Shown here in pieces: positions 35,122 to 47,622 of a stretch of 64,000 bases of DNA. How positions within the stretch are numbered: the stretch's first letter is position 1; each line of letters starts with the position of its first letter. The DNA comes from Trichuris trichiura. Taxonomy: Eukaryota > Nematoda > Enoplea > Trichinellida > Trichuridae. The stretch lies in the NCBI GenBank assembly GCA_037903355.1, contig JBAJFE010000025.1:620001-684000 (forward strand), read 5' to 3'. The translations under genes were made by a program, and so were the position numbers. The notes below the pieces were generated by a model. It worked only from the letters and a program-made list of their open reading frames with translations. It was not told the origin of the DNA and searched no databases.

Positions 35122-38100
35122 CTACTCTTCGAACAGTGCTCTGATATCTGATAATGACTTTCTAAGGCCGGCACGAAAACGTGAAGCGCTCTGAAATCGT
35201 TGATAAGGCCACTAGCGGCCGGACGTAAAGTTCAACTGGGAGGAACAACTCACCGTTGTTGGACAAGAAACTTTTGCGGATATGTGATAACTAACAACAT
35301 GGTCTCCAGCGATTATGTAGGAAACGCCATAACCATCGTCGGCTACTGGTCCAAAACCACCGCCGGCAGAAACAAATTCGGGATATTTGTTCGTGTCCAC
35401 CAGAGTTGTCTGCTGCTGAGGCGTCTGCAGTGAGAGGCATAAACCAAAAAAAGGAATAGTAGTAAAAAAGCGTTTTACTTGACTAGTCGACAAACGCCAC
35501 GGTTCGGAGAGAACTTCTTTTAGAAACGGTGAATCCAACTCCAAATAGCGGCTGATCACATACAAGCAAAATAGATGCCTATCGACGCCTTTGCTACACA
35601 TAGCATCCAGATAACCTCTCTGATGACGTTCGCAAGCCTTCTGAAGTAGGAAACGTCGCTCGCTATTCTTTAACACGTCTTAAATTAGGGAAGATCTTTC
35701 AGTTCGCTCTGGCTGCTACCTGCACATTAGGATCTTCCATAGCACGAACAAAAGCGCATGACTCTTTTGTCACCTGTAACCAAGACAAACGGCAATTGTA
35801 CCTATTGTTTAAAGCAATCTCACTGGACGGACAGTTTCGGTACGTCCCTCTCTGTACAGACGAGTCATGCAGGCTTCGTAGGTAAGACAAAACTTTTTTT
35901 GGTCCTAAAAAAGTCTGATTTCTAAAAAAGCCGTTTTCTGGAAGCACAACTTGCTCACTCTGTAGTAAGTGAGCTGCAGAGCCATCTGGATGAACCCATC
36001 GGGAGAGGTTCCGCATTTTTTCATAAAACCCTTGCCAAAGTCTTTGTAAACCATTAGCGCCATTTCAACGTCTTTCATCAGCTTTTCAGCCTCGAGAACG
36101 CACTTGAGAATAACGGAGCAGCACTGCGCAAGAATAAGCGAATAATATGCCAACTGTGAATAGGGTCGGCTAACGTTCATCCTACCTCGTCCGGCAGGTG
36201 CCACTTCAAGCGCTGAGGAGCCGGAGGTTTCACTTCCACTTCGCCAACGCAATGCCCATCGGCCGTATACCTATACAGCTTGCATGAACGTGTAGAGTAG
36301 CAAAAATAACCACTACGAACTCACCCCAATTTGATGAAGTCGTAAATCATTGTGAATTCAAAGTAATGAGAAATTATTGGACCATCAGCCCTAGAACATT
36401 AAAGCAGACAAGTGAAAGTTAAATGCAGGTCATTCGAAACACGGTCAAAGCCGACGTCGCAACACGCAAGCTACAAGTACTGGCAAAGGAGTATATTTTC
36501 CCTAATGATAAATGCTTAGCACCAGACCTATTACGGATTTCACACTTCTACGTATGCTGGCACACTTACTAGTACGGAACAGCATTTCTTAGGGTTGGGA
36601 TCAAAGCCTACACGTAAAACCTACACTATTAGTAGTATATTTTACGTTTTTTAATATTATACGGCATATATAAATAAAATATGCAGTTTTTTGGTGGGAG
36701 CACTTAGAATTCAGCAGTGCGAAAAAGCATGCAACTTTCAGAGCTGACTTTGTCCCGTATGCGCGCCAAAAAGGGGTCTCTTCTGGCATGCTGGCAAAGG
36801 AACAAGGTCAGCTTGGAAAGCTAAGTAATTTTCCTCGCGGAGGGGAAAACACAGATTTCGGTGTTATGTACAACGTAAATTAAAGGCTACAGCTTCTGCA
36901 AAGTTCAAACAGTGAATATCAAGGAGACAAAACGGATAGGCGTCAAATCGCTTACGTACCACGAGTGTTCCGCGTTCAGAGCGCACTGCAATTAAACATA
37001 CTCTACGAGGAGCAATAATCATTATCAAATAACCTTACCTTGCCATTTTTGCTAATAATCAAATTGAAGGATTTGTCAAACCAACGGTCGTAGCCTTTCC
37101 CGTGCAAGCCCACGTGAGCCCATTTGTCCAGCGCTTTGTAGTCATCCTACACAATTGAGCAAAACATAGTATGAACAAAATAACAAGCACACAACTTCGT
37201 CAAACAAGAACTCTTCATCATCAAACACAAGAATAAAGGCGGAAGACTCGATCGCATGCAGCGACGCTTTGTTAACCCCTCTGCTAAAGTGTTGTTGACG
37301 GAATTCGGCCCAACGAGATCTAAGACGGAACATATTTTTTAAAGAATGTGAAGGCACAAAGAGCGCATATACCGCTCCCACGCTGTCAAAGCGCCTAGGT
37401 ATTTTTCGGCGTCTGTCGTCTCGTGTTCCAACCGTAACAGTTCTTCGAATATCCTATGCAACGGTCAACAGATACGCAAATCAAAACTGGAAAGGAGCAC
37501 GCAATGAATACTTCTCAAGTTCGCAAGGCTTAAGGAGCCGATTTCCGTTATGGATCATCACCTTAAACCAACATCCCTTAACGTAGACCGCAATATGCCT
37601 AGAGTCGTTCCAATGCTTCAGCGTATCTAAACAAACAAGCTTCAACTAACATGCACAAACGATTTCAAAAGAATAAATGGTAAAATTTAAATACACATCA
37701 TTGATGAGTACGCCCTACACAGCTTTTCCGGTTTCAGTAGATTAATACTGCATAAATGTTTGCAAATGAAAAGTTTAGTTTCTGGCGGCACAAAATTTTC
37801 TTATTGAGCGAAAATGACTCTACGCCTTTGCCTTATTTGTACTCGGTACTCATTTTTTATTTGTCGCAAAAGTCGCAATGTCATTAGCTGATAGAAAAGG
37901 CAACACTTGACTTCGCTTTGTTAAACTGGAAGGCTTCAAATCTTGTGGTGACTTTAAAAATATGCAAATTCTTACCGGAAACAACGCCAGGTATTCGGCA
38001 GGTATTGAACGCTCGCTCGTATTGGGCAGAGCACAACGGGACGCACCCAATCATAATCTATAAAAAAAAGTTAAAACATTTTTTTAGTATAACAAAAGCC

Positions 38101-41100
38101 ACGAAATGATGTTTCTTACGGGTTTTAGTTCTTGTCTTTCGATAAGACGGCGAAAAATCAGCGATGCATAGGTCATGTTGGCAGCACGAGCAGCTTGCTT
38201 ATGGGTGGAGTCGTATCCCAAAGCATCCTGAATATCGCAACTACTGTATTTGCCCCGAGAAGCGGGTGATCAAAGGGTTTTTTAGAATTTAAAAATAAAA
38301 ACCTGCAGTCGCTAATGGTTAGTTGGCTATGAAAGGCTTTATTTCGTTTTACTTTTACAAAAAGTATACGTACGCATATTTCGTGCATTTTTCAAAAAAG
38401 AACAAAAAATCTAAGAGCCTATTGTCATTCATCAGCTTTTCGTACGACAGTTAAAGCAACGACATTTTTTTATCAAAAGTTTTATAGAAACATTTTTCTG
38501 CCTTAACTCAGAGACTATAAGAATCAGTTTAGCATTTAGAAGGATATTACAGTATGCCTACGTGCTATGGTACGGTAGAATGAAACTCACCACGCCATAG
38601 TAGTTCGAATTAATCATTAAAGGACTTCTGCCACGAAGATAGACATATTCTTCCCACCAGTCAGATACGTAATTTGATGAGAACCAGGATTTGAGCAGCA
38701 AATATCGTTGCAACTTAGGTCCAATGGTGCGCTGGAATTCGTCTGACAGCCGACACATGCGGTCGTACGGCTCTTTCTCTAACAGCGGTTCCAAGCTTTC
38801 TAAGTGCTCAAACGAATAAACAATTATCCTTAGTCAAAACCCAAAGCATCGCATAGATCCCCTTCATTAACATTAGCCTTTATTCTCTCCGACGTGTCCA
38901 ACTAAGAGTACATCAGAGGGAGCTTTTAAAATAAATTAGGGAAAATTGAATGTTTACATGGAAAAAGCCATTTACGTATGCCCACTCATGTTCGCCTTTT
39001 ACAGCAGTTGCAGTTTCGCGTCTTTTATGACTGCAAGAAAAACTATCTGACCATTACATGAAGCATATCCCTTTTCGAACCCATGAAGATACAGAAACAC
39101 TTTGTTGGATATGAAGCATACGAATAGTTTCTTTTTGCTTCCTTGGATCCCATCCCGCAAACGACCAGCCGCAAAGCCACCGATACTACCTTAGTTGGTA
39201 CGTCGATGGTAGAAAAAGTTGGGCCCTGATCGTTACGCAATTGTCTTCATAACAACTTTTGACGTGTCAACTTAGTTTACCTAAGAAGAGAAAGTTGCAA
39301 AAAAAAATTAAATGCAGCTAAACCATTGTTCCTGCACATAAATTACAGATCCAAAAATGGTAAGCTACCGTATAGTCGATTCAAAGGTACGAATTCGCGA
39401 TTTTAATAACTAAAACAAAAATAGCTTGAAAGTTTGAATACGCGCGTAATTCACTTTTTTCTCACCACGAGCAGAGCGCTCAAAGCATATTTATTCGTTT
39501 AAAAGCAAACTGAGAATGAAATGGCTATAAAAATTTGCAAGTTTAACTGGTGCTTTACGAATTACGCAGCTGGCAAGGAATGACATCAGCGCGAAAGAAA
39601 AAACTCAGCCATCGGCAATTTGCTGACATCATTTTGTCACATTACTAAAAATGGCGCACTTTTAAGCGTTACTGCCAAAAGTGTGACGCATCGCTCTATT
39701 TGCCCCCTTTACACCAATAATGCTTCCACTGGGAAGCGAAGCATCGAGAAAACATGAATGAGGCCATTTACAGCCATTGTCGACAGCGTCGCCTACTCTA
39801 ACCTATTAAATGCTTAAATTCGTTAATGTTGTCATTTCACGACGCTGCGCAAAGGTTCGAATTCTACTACGATTACGTGCGCAGTTTGCGAACTATGCAA
39901 ATTTTTTTCCTCCCTCCAACACTAATAAAAGACATTGCAAAAAGCCGCTCACGTAGACAAACTAAGAGCGCACTGACAGTAAATGATCAGCAAGTTCAAA
40001 TGATTGGCGCAAAATTCAAAACATACCCGACGAAGTGTATCTTTTAGACTTGGTAATGGCAATCGCGGTAAGGCACCTTGGAAGCTGTTGAGCATAGGTT
40101 CGTGCTTGAGAATCGATTTTAAAACAAGCTAAAAAAACACGTCTCACCAATGAAACGACAAAGCTATCTCTGTCCGCGTACCATATACAGTTTGGTGACG
40201 ATACTGCAATTTTGCACACGCTGATACAGCCATCGCTTGTAAGACAATAGAAGCTTTATGGACAGCCTTAGCGCCTGCACCACCAGCAGCCACAGCACAA
40301 TACTATACAAGGCGCAGCAAAACAGCGTTGAAACAATAGAATGTCTGAAACCTTATAATAATATAACCATAAGTACAAGTTACAACTAATTTCGGACTAT
40401 TAATGAACTCTGTCTGTTACGCGTCCTACCCTTTGAAAAATGCAGGTTCCTTTTTGCCAAGCATGCGGCTATGTTGTACTGCGTTTACTAGCGAACATAT
40501 CGGTCATTTTTTTCTTACCCTTACTTAAAGCTAAGGCTGAATACAAGCCTTACATCTAGGCTTAGATGACTGGCAAAGCAGCAGTATGATGGTGGAACGC
40601 ATAACCTATAGAGAAGCCCTATTTTTACTTTTTTTTCAAGAAACCGCTACGGCAATAAATCACCAGGTTTGCCGCGTGGCATGGACTAGAGGGCACATGC
40701 AGAAACTGCGCTGCTTACGCATACTGCAACAGCCGGAAACGTCAACAACAGTATGCCTATTCGGGGATGCAAAACAACAAAGTTGTGCTCACCCAAGGAG
40801 GCAAGATTGTAGCCAACCAATAAGCCCGAATGACAGATCAAATTTGGCTAGGCGGAAAGCGTACACTAGCATCAACGTAAACAGTAAACTCTGAGGAGAT
40901 GCAGGATAAATTCCGCTTCGAAAGTTGTTCTGAAAGTGCATTCCGCGTGACATGAGCAAAACAGCGGATGGCATGACCAGATCTCACCTTAAAACGAGCA
41001 ACCCGACGCTTGTAGTTTCGCAAAAGGGTTTGGCAAACGACTTTGAGCAATTCTTGGTCGTAGTTAATGCTAACGCCGTCATGAGTAATTGTAAAACCAA

Positions 41101-41128
41101 ACGCAACTGCGCTGTGCGCTTCGGCCAT
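35122..41128 (-). CDS. CPT1: Carnitine O-palmitoyltransferase 1
   Basis: A 20-exon model gives about 760 aa (vertebrate CPT1 is about 773). The exons, high to low, are 40988-41128, 40793-40929, 40182-40344, 40027-40128, 38591-38806, 38120-38227, 37976-38057, 37512-37626, 37373-37453, 37196-37319, 37039-37146, 36960-36985, 36325-36390, 36186-36270, 35959-36123, 35824-35904, 35720-35773, 35479-35667, 35254-35424 and 35122-35190. It starts [20 protein letters not shown], the CPT1 regulatory N terminus, followed by two membrane spans. Other landmarks are [41 protein letters not shown], the catalytic His in [32 protein letters not shown] and [17 protein letters not shown]. The enzyme transfers long-chain acyl groups from CoA to carnitine on the mitochondrial outer membrane, the rate-limiting entry to beta-oxidation. 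All phases agree. Confidence 0.95.
40433..40605. repeat. Dispersed repeat family, copy A (in CPT1 intron)
   Basis: It shares the order TGCAGGTTCC, GCCAAGCATGCGGC, a run like CTTAAAGCTAAGGC, TAGGCTTAG and GCAGTATGATGGTGG with copies near 55888 and 62636. The copies diverge noticeably. No ORF. Confidence 0.55.
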
Positions 41129-42634
41129 TGTGCAAAATCGGAATGAGCAAATGCACGCGAAACGGAGCTCCCTTATCGGAGATACCGATCATGAATAATC
41201 AAGTTAAAACCGACAGTATTCCAAGTGAAATCTTCGAATAAGTGAAGTTTAATTAAAGCTCTTCTTTTATTTAGCCTTCAGTTCGTCCACTCTTCAGCCG
41301 CTTATGTTTGTCTTAAATGTATTGACCATGTACTAATGCACAGCTTCGGAATGAGTGCACTGGCATAAATATGCTCTAATTTTGCTAAGGAAAAGGCAGC
41401 ACATTTCTAAATGCATTTAAGAAAAACTACTTTTAAATCTTATCGCTTAACCGCTCCAATGTCATACTGTAACTTTCTTGGCCATACGTTTTCGTAAACC
41501 TAAGGATAGGCCTTATTATTTTGGCTTAGGCTTAGCAAAAGGCAAACGTAAGCAAAGGGAGCACGCTTGCAAAGAAAAAGTCTGCATTTTTCAACCAGCA
41601 AAGCAGCTAAGAGAGACGATTCTAGCTTTACTGTGTAGCCAACGAGAAGTAATTCCATATCGTACTGCAGAATAACTGCTATGATTTTTAGTGGAAAAAG
41701 CCACTGCCTTTTGTAACGGTAAGCTCATATTTTTTATGTGTTTTTTCAGTTTACAAGAATTTGCATTCTTACTTACAGGGCTACATTTTACCTGCGCTGA
41801 CTTAATGAACAACTAAAAAAATCAGCAAATGCCGCTGGCAAAACAACCTGACGTTGCAACGTTTTTCGGGCACTAAAAGTAAACCTGTCGTCCACGTTGC
41901 TACAGTAACCAGATAAGCAGGTTCATAAATGAAAACGGCTAATTTGCGATGTTACAAATCCTAAGACTCAAACAAATTGCTTAATACGGAAGAAACTACG
42001 CTGGAACAGTGCTCTGAATTTCTACCGAAAGGTTTGGAGGCATACTTTTTCGAGCCCAGTAATAGCCGCTTGTTTCATATCTCATCTGCAGCTTATCTCT
42101 GATTATATTAGAGTAAGCATTTTTTAAATTAACATTTTACGTCACGTCGTGACATTAGGTTAATCCCATTTTCATACTGCATGATTTGCGCCGTTGTCAA
42201 GCGCATGTATGCTGCACAAATGCTGACACGTTCGCTGACTCTTTTTAAAAAGTTTAAATTGACTTGAATGAAGCAGAAGTACAAGAAAAAAATGGTACAC
42301 CAATTTTAAGCGCGTCATAAGCTTGCGAATGCCGGCAGTTAGCTTGTTGCGAAGGTGTGCGCTTCACGGTGGAAGATTGAACAGGACTGAAAATGCATGT
42401 TCAATGAACGCATCATTACTGGAGGATTACTTGCGCTTCATCTAGGAAAAGTGTGTACAACATTGCAAAATGAGCAGCACTGCTGAAGATCGCATAGATG
42501 AAGCGCAAGGTAGCCTTTTCCGCAAGGCAAAAAAAATATTGAAATGACAGAGTGAACAAAAGAATATTGAACGACGGAGAGAGAGAGAGCATAAACAAAA
42601 TAACAACAACGCTCTTCTAAGCTGTTATATGTGG
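41129..42634. other. Intergenic between CPT1 and CTDNEP1
   Basis: No gene recognised. A TTAGGC-like stretch (about 41500-41540) resembles the dispersed repeat family. A 13-bp inverted repeat (TTGCGCTTCATCT and its complement) is near 42430-42510. Confidence 0.35.
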
Positions 42635-43627
42635 CTAAGACTGATATGACGACATTATGGCGACATTCCTGGCCAAAACCGAACGAACGTCATTGACGAA
42701 TCGTAAGGCATCTAAGAATGGTAGCAAGTTCAAAAGTTCTGTGTCGCATGGATCACTGAACCACGACTTGATCGGTATAGCATTTTCTAAAAAGAAGAAA
42801 AACGAATGCCTCGAATGTCAACTGATCATTTTACCAGGATATAACCGGTAGGCAACGGGAGAATTGTCTAGAATCAAAACTGAACCGAGATCAGAGCACA
42901 CAGTCGCCAAATCTTTGGTATAACTTCCATAATCCATCGTGCAATGCTGCCTGTAGTAGCGCCGATTCAATAAATTCCGACCGTTATCCAATTTATCAGT
43001 AACTGCCGACCCGTAAACTTCCATGCTAGCAGTGAATATTACCAAATCATACCAACCCGCTACCTAAAAGTTAAAACAAAAAAATAGCTAACATAACAAG
43101 TCCAATGGGGACATATTGTCATTTTGCTTACCACTGAGAGAAAATAATCGACGTGTGGTCTTTTGTGGACGAAAAAACGCACTGGATGACGGTCGATAGT
43201 AACCTGAAATTTTCACTTTAACAACGAATGAAATTTATGGTAATTTAAAATTCATCTTACCCTTAGAATGAAGTCTGGCGGTGTTCCAGGTTTTACCATT
43301 GGCCTGACGATGCCATCGTGATGGGAGTGAATTAAAGTTTCATCTAAATCGAGCACAAGAATTTTCCGACGCAAAATAGCTACAAAAACAGCATTTTGCT
43401 AAAAACTATAACTCGGCTTCCGTCACTTACTCAACCGTTGATCGCTAACGGGGCTCAACGGGATGTCTACGTAGCGTATCACTTGATGCTGAAGCACCTG
43501 AAATGTTTTAAAAATAACGAAGGCGTCAATTCAAAAGAGCGCTCACCTTTCGCGCTTCCCTGCGCAAAAGATAACAAACAAACTCAAGAAGTCCGTCAAA
43601 AAAGCCAAAAACTTTTTGGAAGACCAT
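42635..43627 (-). CDS. CTDNEP1: CTD nuclear envelope phosphatase 1 (Dullard)
   Basis: A six-exon model gives 239 aa (family about 244). Exons: 43547-43627, 43431-43497, 43261-43379, 43132-43203, 42835-43063, 42635-42786; all phases agree. The N-terminal hydrophobic segment ([18 protein letters not shown]) is the membrane anchor. The HAD phosphatase signature [17 protein letters not shown] provides the DxDxT nucleophile. [47 protein letters not shown] and [10 protein letters not shown] follow the family order, and the tail is [20 protein letters not shown]. In animals it dephosphorylates lipin at the nuclear envelope and ER to control phospholipid synthesis. The introns are short. It diverges from RABL3. 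Confidence 0.95.
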
Positions 43628-43912
43628 ATAGCAAAATCGTGCCACCCACAATTCGAGCAGCCAAACAATCGCAACGCTGAAACACTATTGAACGTAAGAA
43701 AAACCAAAGGCCGCAACTGTGGGACCACAACGGCAGTTACCGGGCAAGGAATACTCCTTCCATTTGGTCTTTTTGTAGTTCAGGCATGGCAGCGCTCCAA
43801 ATGACAAGCGAAAGCGCGCCCAACTATTTGAAATAAGGGCATAAAGAACACAATTGCCTACTGTACGCTACCGAGTCCAATGACAAAAGGTTCAACTATT
43901 TGCTAACCTAAT

Positions 43913-44349
43913 TTGCGCTTCAACCGGATTTTCACTTTAAAGTTACTACAACTAATGATAAGCAGAAACTTTATGCCTAATTACTCTTTAAATTTATTGA
44001 TTAACAGGTACCAAAACAGCGCAGCTGAAACTTCTGCGACGCGTTGCGGAAAGAAAATATTCGGCAAAGTCGTAGGAGATTACGCTTTTATTCGCGGTCA
44101 TTAGTGCACGCTGGTTTGCTAAGAAATAAATACGCACGCACTTCATTTCAAGATTCTACAGAACAACTCGAAAAAGTTGCTGCATTTAATGATGCTCACG
44201 TACAGTTTGAACTTGTTTACTTAAACAACTTTCTTCAGAGCTATCAGGCAAAATGGAGCATTATTGAAGCTGCTGCTGAGTCAGTGCAGCATGACTTAGC
44301 ATTAAAAGTACTGCAGTTTAGCAGAAGTAAAAAGACTGAAATTCCATAA
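43913..44349 (+). CDS. Possible small gene between CTDNEP1 and RABL3
   Basis: A plus-strand frame ends TAA 44347-44349 and encodes a helical, charged segment (STEQLEKVAAFNDAHVQFEL and VYLNNFLQSYQAKWSIIEAA). An acceptor-like TTAACAG is at about 44005, but upstream frames do not join cleanly. I do not recognise it. It could be the last exon of a small gene or a chance ORF. Confidence 0.25.
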
Positions 44350-44729
44350 CTAGCTTTTTTTAAAACAAGAAATTGTTGCTTGTAAAAATCAGACTTTTTC
44401 TAGCCAACGGGAGTGTTTTTTGTTAACATTTGAAAGTTTTTAATAGAGCATAACTTATACTTTGACTTTACGTAATCTGTTGCCTATTTGATCCATTTGC
44501 AGTCATGCAAACAAAGCGATTTGCAATGTTGCGAAAACCAAGTCAGTAAGGCGGACATTCTGCGCAATAAACGATCATGAGACGTTCTTCCTTATGAAAC
44601 CTGAATACCATTAATATCAGAGTTGACTGTTGCCTTGTTTACGTTTGAAATATTTGGTGTAAAAAACCGCGTTATCAGCAAAGTGTTCGTTATTTCTTGG
44701 GTTGGTTGTTCAGAAAGAGCAGAGAAATA

Positions 44730-45679
44730 ATGAAAGTTAAGATAGTTGTTGTGGGCGACTCGCAAGCTGGCAAGACGTCGTTCATCCGTTCGCTGCTAAC
44801 CCTTAAGGAACCAGACTGTTAGTAAACCATTGCTATTTTAATTCGCAATTGCGCCGCATGACTTCTGTTAATTGCATGTTCGTTTTCAGCATAAGCCTGC
44901 GAATTCTTATGGTAACATTGTTTAAGATTTGTTTCTCTCCGATGAACAGCCCGAACCAACAGCCGGTGCAAAAGTAGAGGTTTTCCGCCATCGCTACAAA
45001 TGCGAATATGCTTCCGAGGATGTCCATGTTGTTGAATTGTTTGATATTGGTGGCTCAGCTTATTTTAAAGACATCCGAACTGTATTTTACAACGTAAGTC
45101 CTCTTTCCTCTTTTCGCATGTTCATCGTGGCCGAAAGCCTGCAGAATAGATGTCGTAAAGCGTGCCTGCTTTTACGTTTTGTGGATAACTCAACTAAAAT
45201 CGTAAACATCTATTTTTTAGGGAACGGACGGCATAATCTTTGTCTACAGTACCTTGCGGTCAAATGCTTTTACGTCACTGTTAAGTTGGGTTACCGAAGT
45301 ATTGAATAAGCATATGATGCAAGGAGGTGAACAGCTGATCCCGGCTCGTTTTATGTGCTCAGATTCGTCCCTGCATAAAAAAGCGCAAATGCCAGTTTTG
45401 GTTGTTGGCACAAAAGTGGATCTAATGTATAACTGGGGTAGATGGGGCAGAGTTCGACATTTCGACGGAATTCTTGAACGCATTTTGCACTGTGATCCAT
45501 TCGCCGAAGAAATCACGCTCAGCAATCAAGTTCCCATTGCAAATGGGTCGCCAACGTTTATGGCCTTAAACAGATTCTTAGACCGCGTTGTCTTGAACAA
45601 AGTGGAACCGATCGTGAAACCTATCTCGGCTGGATATAGGGTGTCAATACACAAATGGGCCAATCGTTCTTTCACATGA
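44730..45679 (+). CDS. RABL3: Rab-like protein 3 (small GTPase)
   Basis: Three exons, 44730-44817, 44963-45093 and 45221-45679, give about 225 aa (family about 236). The P-loop is GDSQAGKTS. The G3 region reads VELFDIGGSAYFKDIRTVFY, matching the unusual WDVGG of RABL3 rather than the DTAGQ of true Rabs. DGIIFVY follows, and the G4 box is VVGTKVDL. There is no C-terminal prenylation Cys, as expected for this family. Roles suggested for relatives are in vesicle trafficking and regulation of prenylation. An acceptor-like TTGTTCAG lies 16 nt before the ATG. The exon 2 start is chosen by phase and is the least certain boundary. Confidence 0.88.
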
Positions 45680-45796
45680 CAAAAACTTGAGTTACATTTG
45701 TTAGTACGACACTACAGTTCGACTGTTTTAAAAAAATAAATTCTGAATAATTCGTTGCCAAACGCCTACTATAAACCACGGAAGCTTCAGCGAAAA

Positions 45797-46018
45797 TCAT
45801 TCTTGGTTATGTTTGTCTCCTCGCGCGAGTTTTCCGCAGCTGAAAGCGGAGAGCCCAAGTTTATGCAGCAAAATGTGCATACACCCGCACAGTTGAACAA
45901 CATTGTGCAGTAGGTAGTAACGGCTGAATTCACACTGCGTCGTAAGCGCTCCGGTGGGAGGGAACTGTACGGAAAAAGATTTATTCTGCCATAGCAGCAA
46001 CGCGGTCAACAACATGTA
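45797..46018 (-). CDS. Possible small membrane protein
   Basis: The frame reads MLLTALLLWQNKSFSVQFPP, then a second hydrophobic stretch (YYLLHNVVQLCGCMHILLHK), and stops after DKHNQE. An alternative upstream extension has no ATG in frame. Two membrane-like segments in 73 aa are suggestive, but no family was recognised. It lies convergent to RABL3. Confidence 0.3.
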   Translation of the reverse strand, partial: YMLLTALLLWQNKSFSVQFPPTGALTTQCEFSRYYLLHNVVQLCGCMHILLHKLGLSAFSCGKLARGDKHNQE

Positions 46019-46084
46019 AAATAGGGCATCAACAGCAGAGCATAACGTTTTTCCCAACGAAAGAAACAATGGAAGAATAAATAA

Positions 46085-46134
46085 ATGACCTCCATTGTAT
46101 TTTTAGAAACAAATAAAAATACAATGGAGGTCAT
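46085..46134. repeat. Perfect 21-bp hairpin
   Basis: Arms 46085-46105 and 46114-46134 (ATGACCTCCATTGTATTTTTA and its exact complement) are separated by an 8-bp loop. It lies between RABL3 and the tandem array, convergent gene ends on both sides. Confidence 0.75.
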
Positions 46135-46279
46135 CTATTCCGAACTTGCTTCACTTACTTAGCTTTTTGCGCTTTTTTTTTAGGGCGCTGCTGCGTCGAA
46201 GAGGCGGTGTTTTTTCTAAAAAGCAAATGTCACGTAATCAGCAAAGCAGCAAGTGTACCACAACAAAAAAAAAGATCTT

Positions 46280-47622
46280 CAAGTTCAAACTGATAAAAGC
46301 AATTGCTACCAACCTTTCCCCCTCTTCCTTCTTCCCTTTGGCTGGTCTACCTCTTTTTATAGGCTTCGCGCTTAGGATCTTTACGGTTAAACTGGTAAAA
46401 GCAACTGCTACCAACCTTTGCCCTCTTCCTTCTTTCCTTTGGCTGATTTACCTCGTTTTATAGGCTTAGCGCTTAAAATCTTTACGGTTAAACTGATAAA
46501 AGCAATTGCTACCAACCTTTCCCCTTCTTCCTTCTTCCCTTTGGCTGGTCTACCTCTTTTTATAGGCTTCGCGCTTAAGATCTTTACGGTTATTTGGCTG
46601 ATTTACCTCGTTTTATAGGCTTAGCGCTTAAAATCTTTACGGTTAAACTGATAAAAGCAATGGCTACCAACCTTTCCACTTCTTCCTTCTTCCCTTTGGC
46701 TGGTCTACCTCTTTTTATAGGCTTCGCGCTTAAGATCTTTACGGTTAAACTGATAAAAGCAATTGCTACCAACCTTTCCCCCTCTTCCTTCTTTCCTTTG
46801 GCTGATTTACCTCGTTTTATAGGCTTAGCGCTTAAAATCTTTACGGTTAAACTGATAAAAGCAATTTTTATACCTCTTTTTATAGGCTTCGCGCTTAAGA
46901 TCTTTACGGTTAAACTGATAAAAGCAATTGCTACCAACCTTTCCCCCTCTTCCTTCTTTCCTTTGGCTGATTTACCTCGTTTTATAGGCTTAGCGCTTAA
47001 AATCTTTACGGTTAAACTGATAAAAGCAATTGCTACAAACCATTCCCTTTACGGTTAAACTGATAAAAGCAATTGCTACTTCTTCCCTTTGGCTGATCTA
47101 CCTCGTTTTATAGGCTTCGCGCTTAAGATCTTTACGGTTAAACTGATAAAAGCAATGGCTACCAACCTTTCCCCTTCTTCCTTCTTCCCTTTGGCTGGTC
47201 TACCTCTTTTTATAGGCTTCGCGCTTAAGATCTTTACGGTTAAACTGATAAAAGCAACTGCTACCAACCTTTCCCCCTCTTCCTTCTTTCCTTTGGCTGA
47301 TTTACCTCGTTTTATAGGCTTAGCGCTTAAAATCTTTACGGTTAAACTGATAAAAGCAATTGCTACAAACCATTCCCCCTCTTCCTTCTTCCCTTTGGCT
47401 GATCTACCTCGTTTTATAGGCTTCGCGCTTAAGATCTTTACGGTTAAACTGATAAAAGCAATGGCTACCAACCTTTCCACTTCTTCCTTCTTCCCTTTGG
47501 CTGGTCTACCTCTTTTTATAGGCTTAGCGCTTAAAATCTTTACGGTTAAACTGGTAAAAGCAACTGCTACCAACCTTTCCCCCTCTTCTTTTTTTGCCTT
47601 CGGTGGTCTGCCTCGTTTTCTA
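46280..47622 (-). repeat. 102-bp tandem array (34-aa AT-hook-like unit)
   Basis: About 13 units of 102 bp. Read on minus, each unit is KRGRPAKGKKEEGERLVAIA followed by FISLTVKILSAKPI. KRGRP-type and KRGKS/KRGRS-type units tend to alternate, which suggests a 204-bp higher-order period. KRGRP is the AT-hook core. The units from 47622 down to 47076 are coding in the GYF-domain gene. Truncated units near 46590, 46870 and 47045-47090 break the frame, so the rest is probably 3' UTR or non-coding. Confidence 0.85.

Noticed and set aside
40664..40723. Possible extra CPT1 exon of 60 bp ([19 protein letters not shown])
   Set aside because: Joining it to the next exon creates TGA at the junction, while joining 40793 directly to 40344 is in phase and reads GHSIVSTLF.
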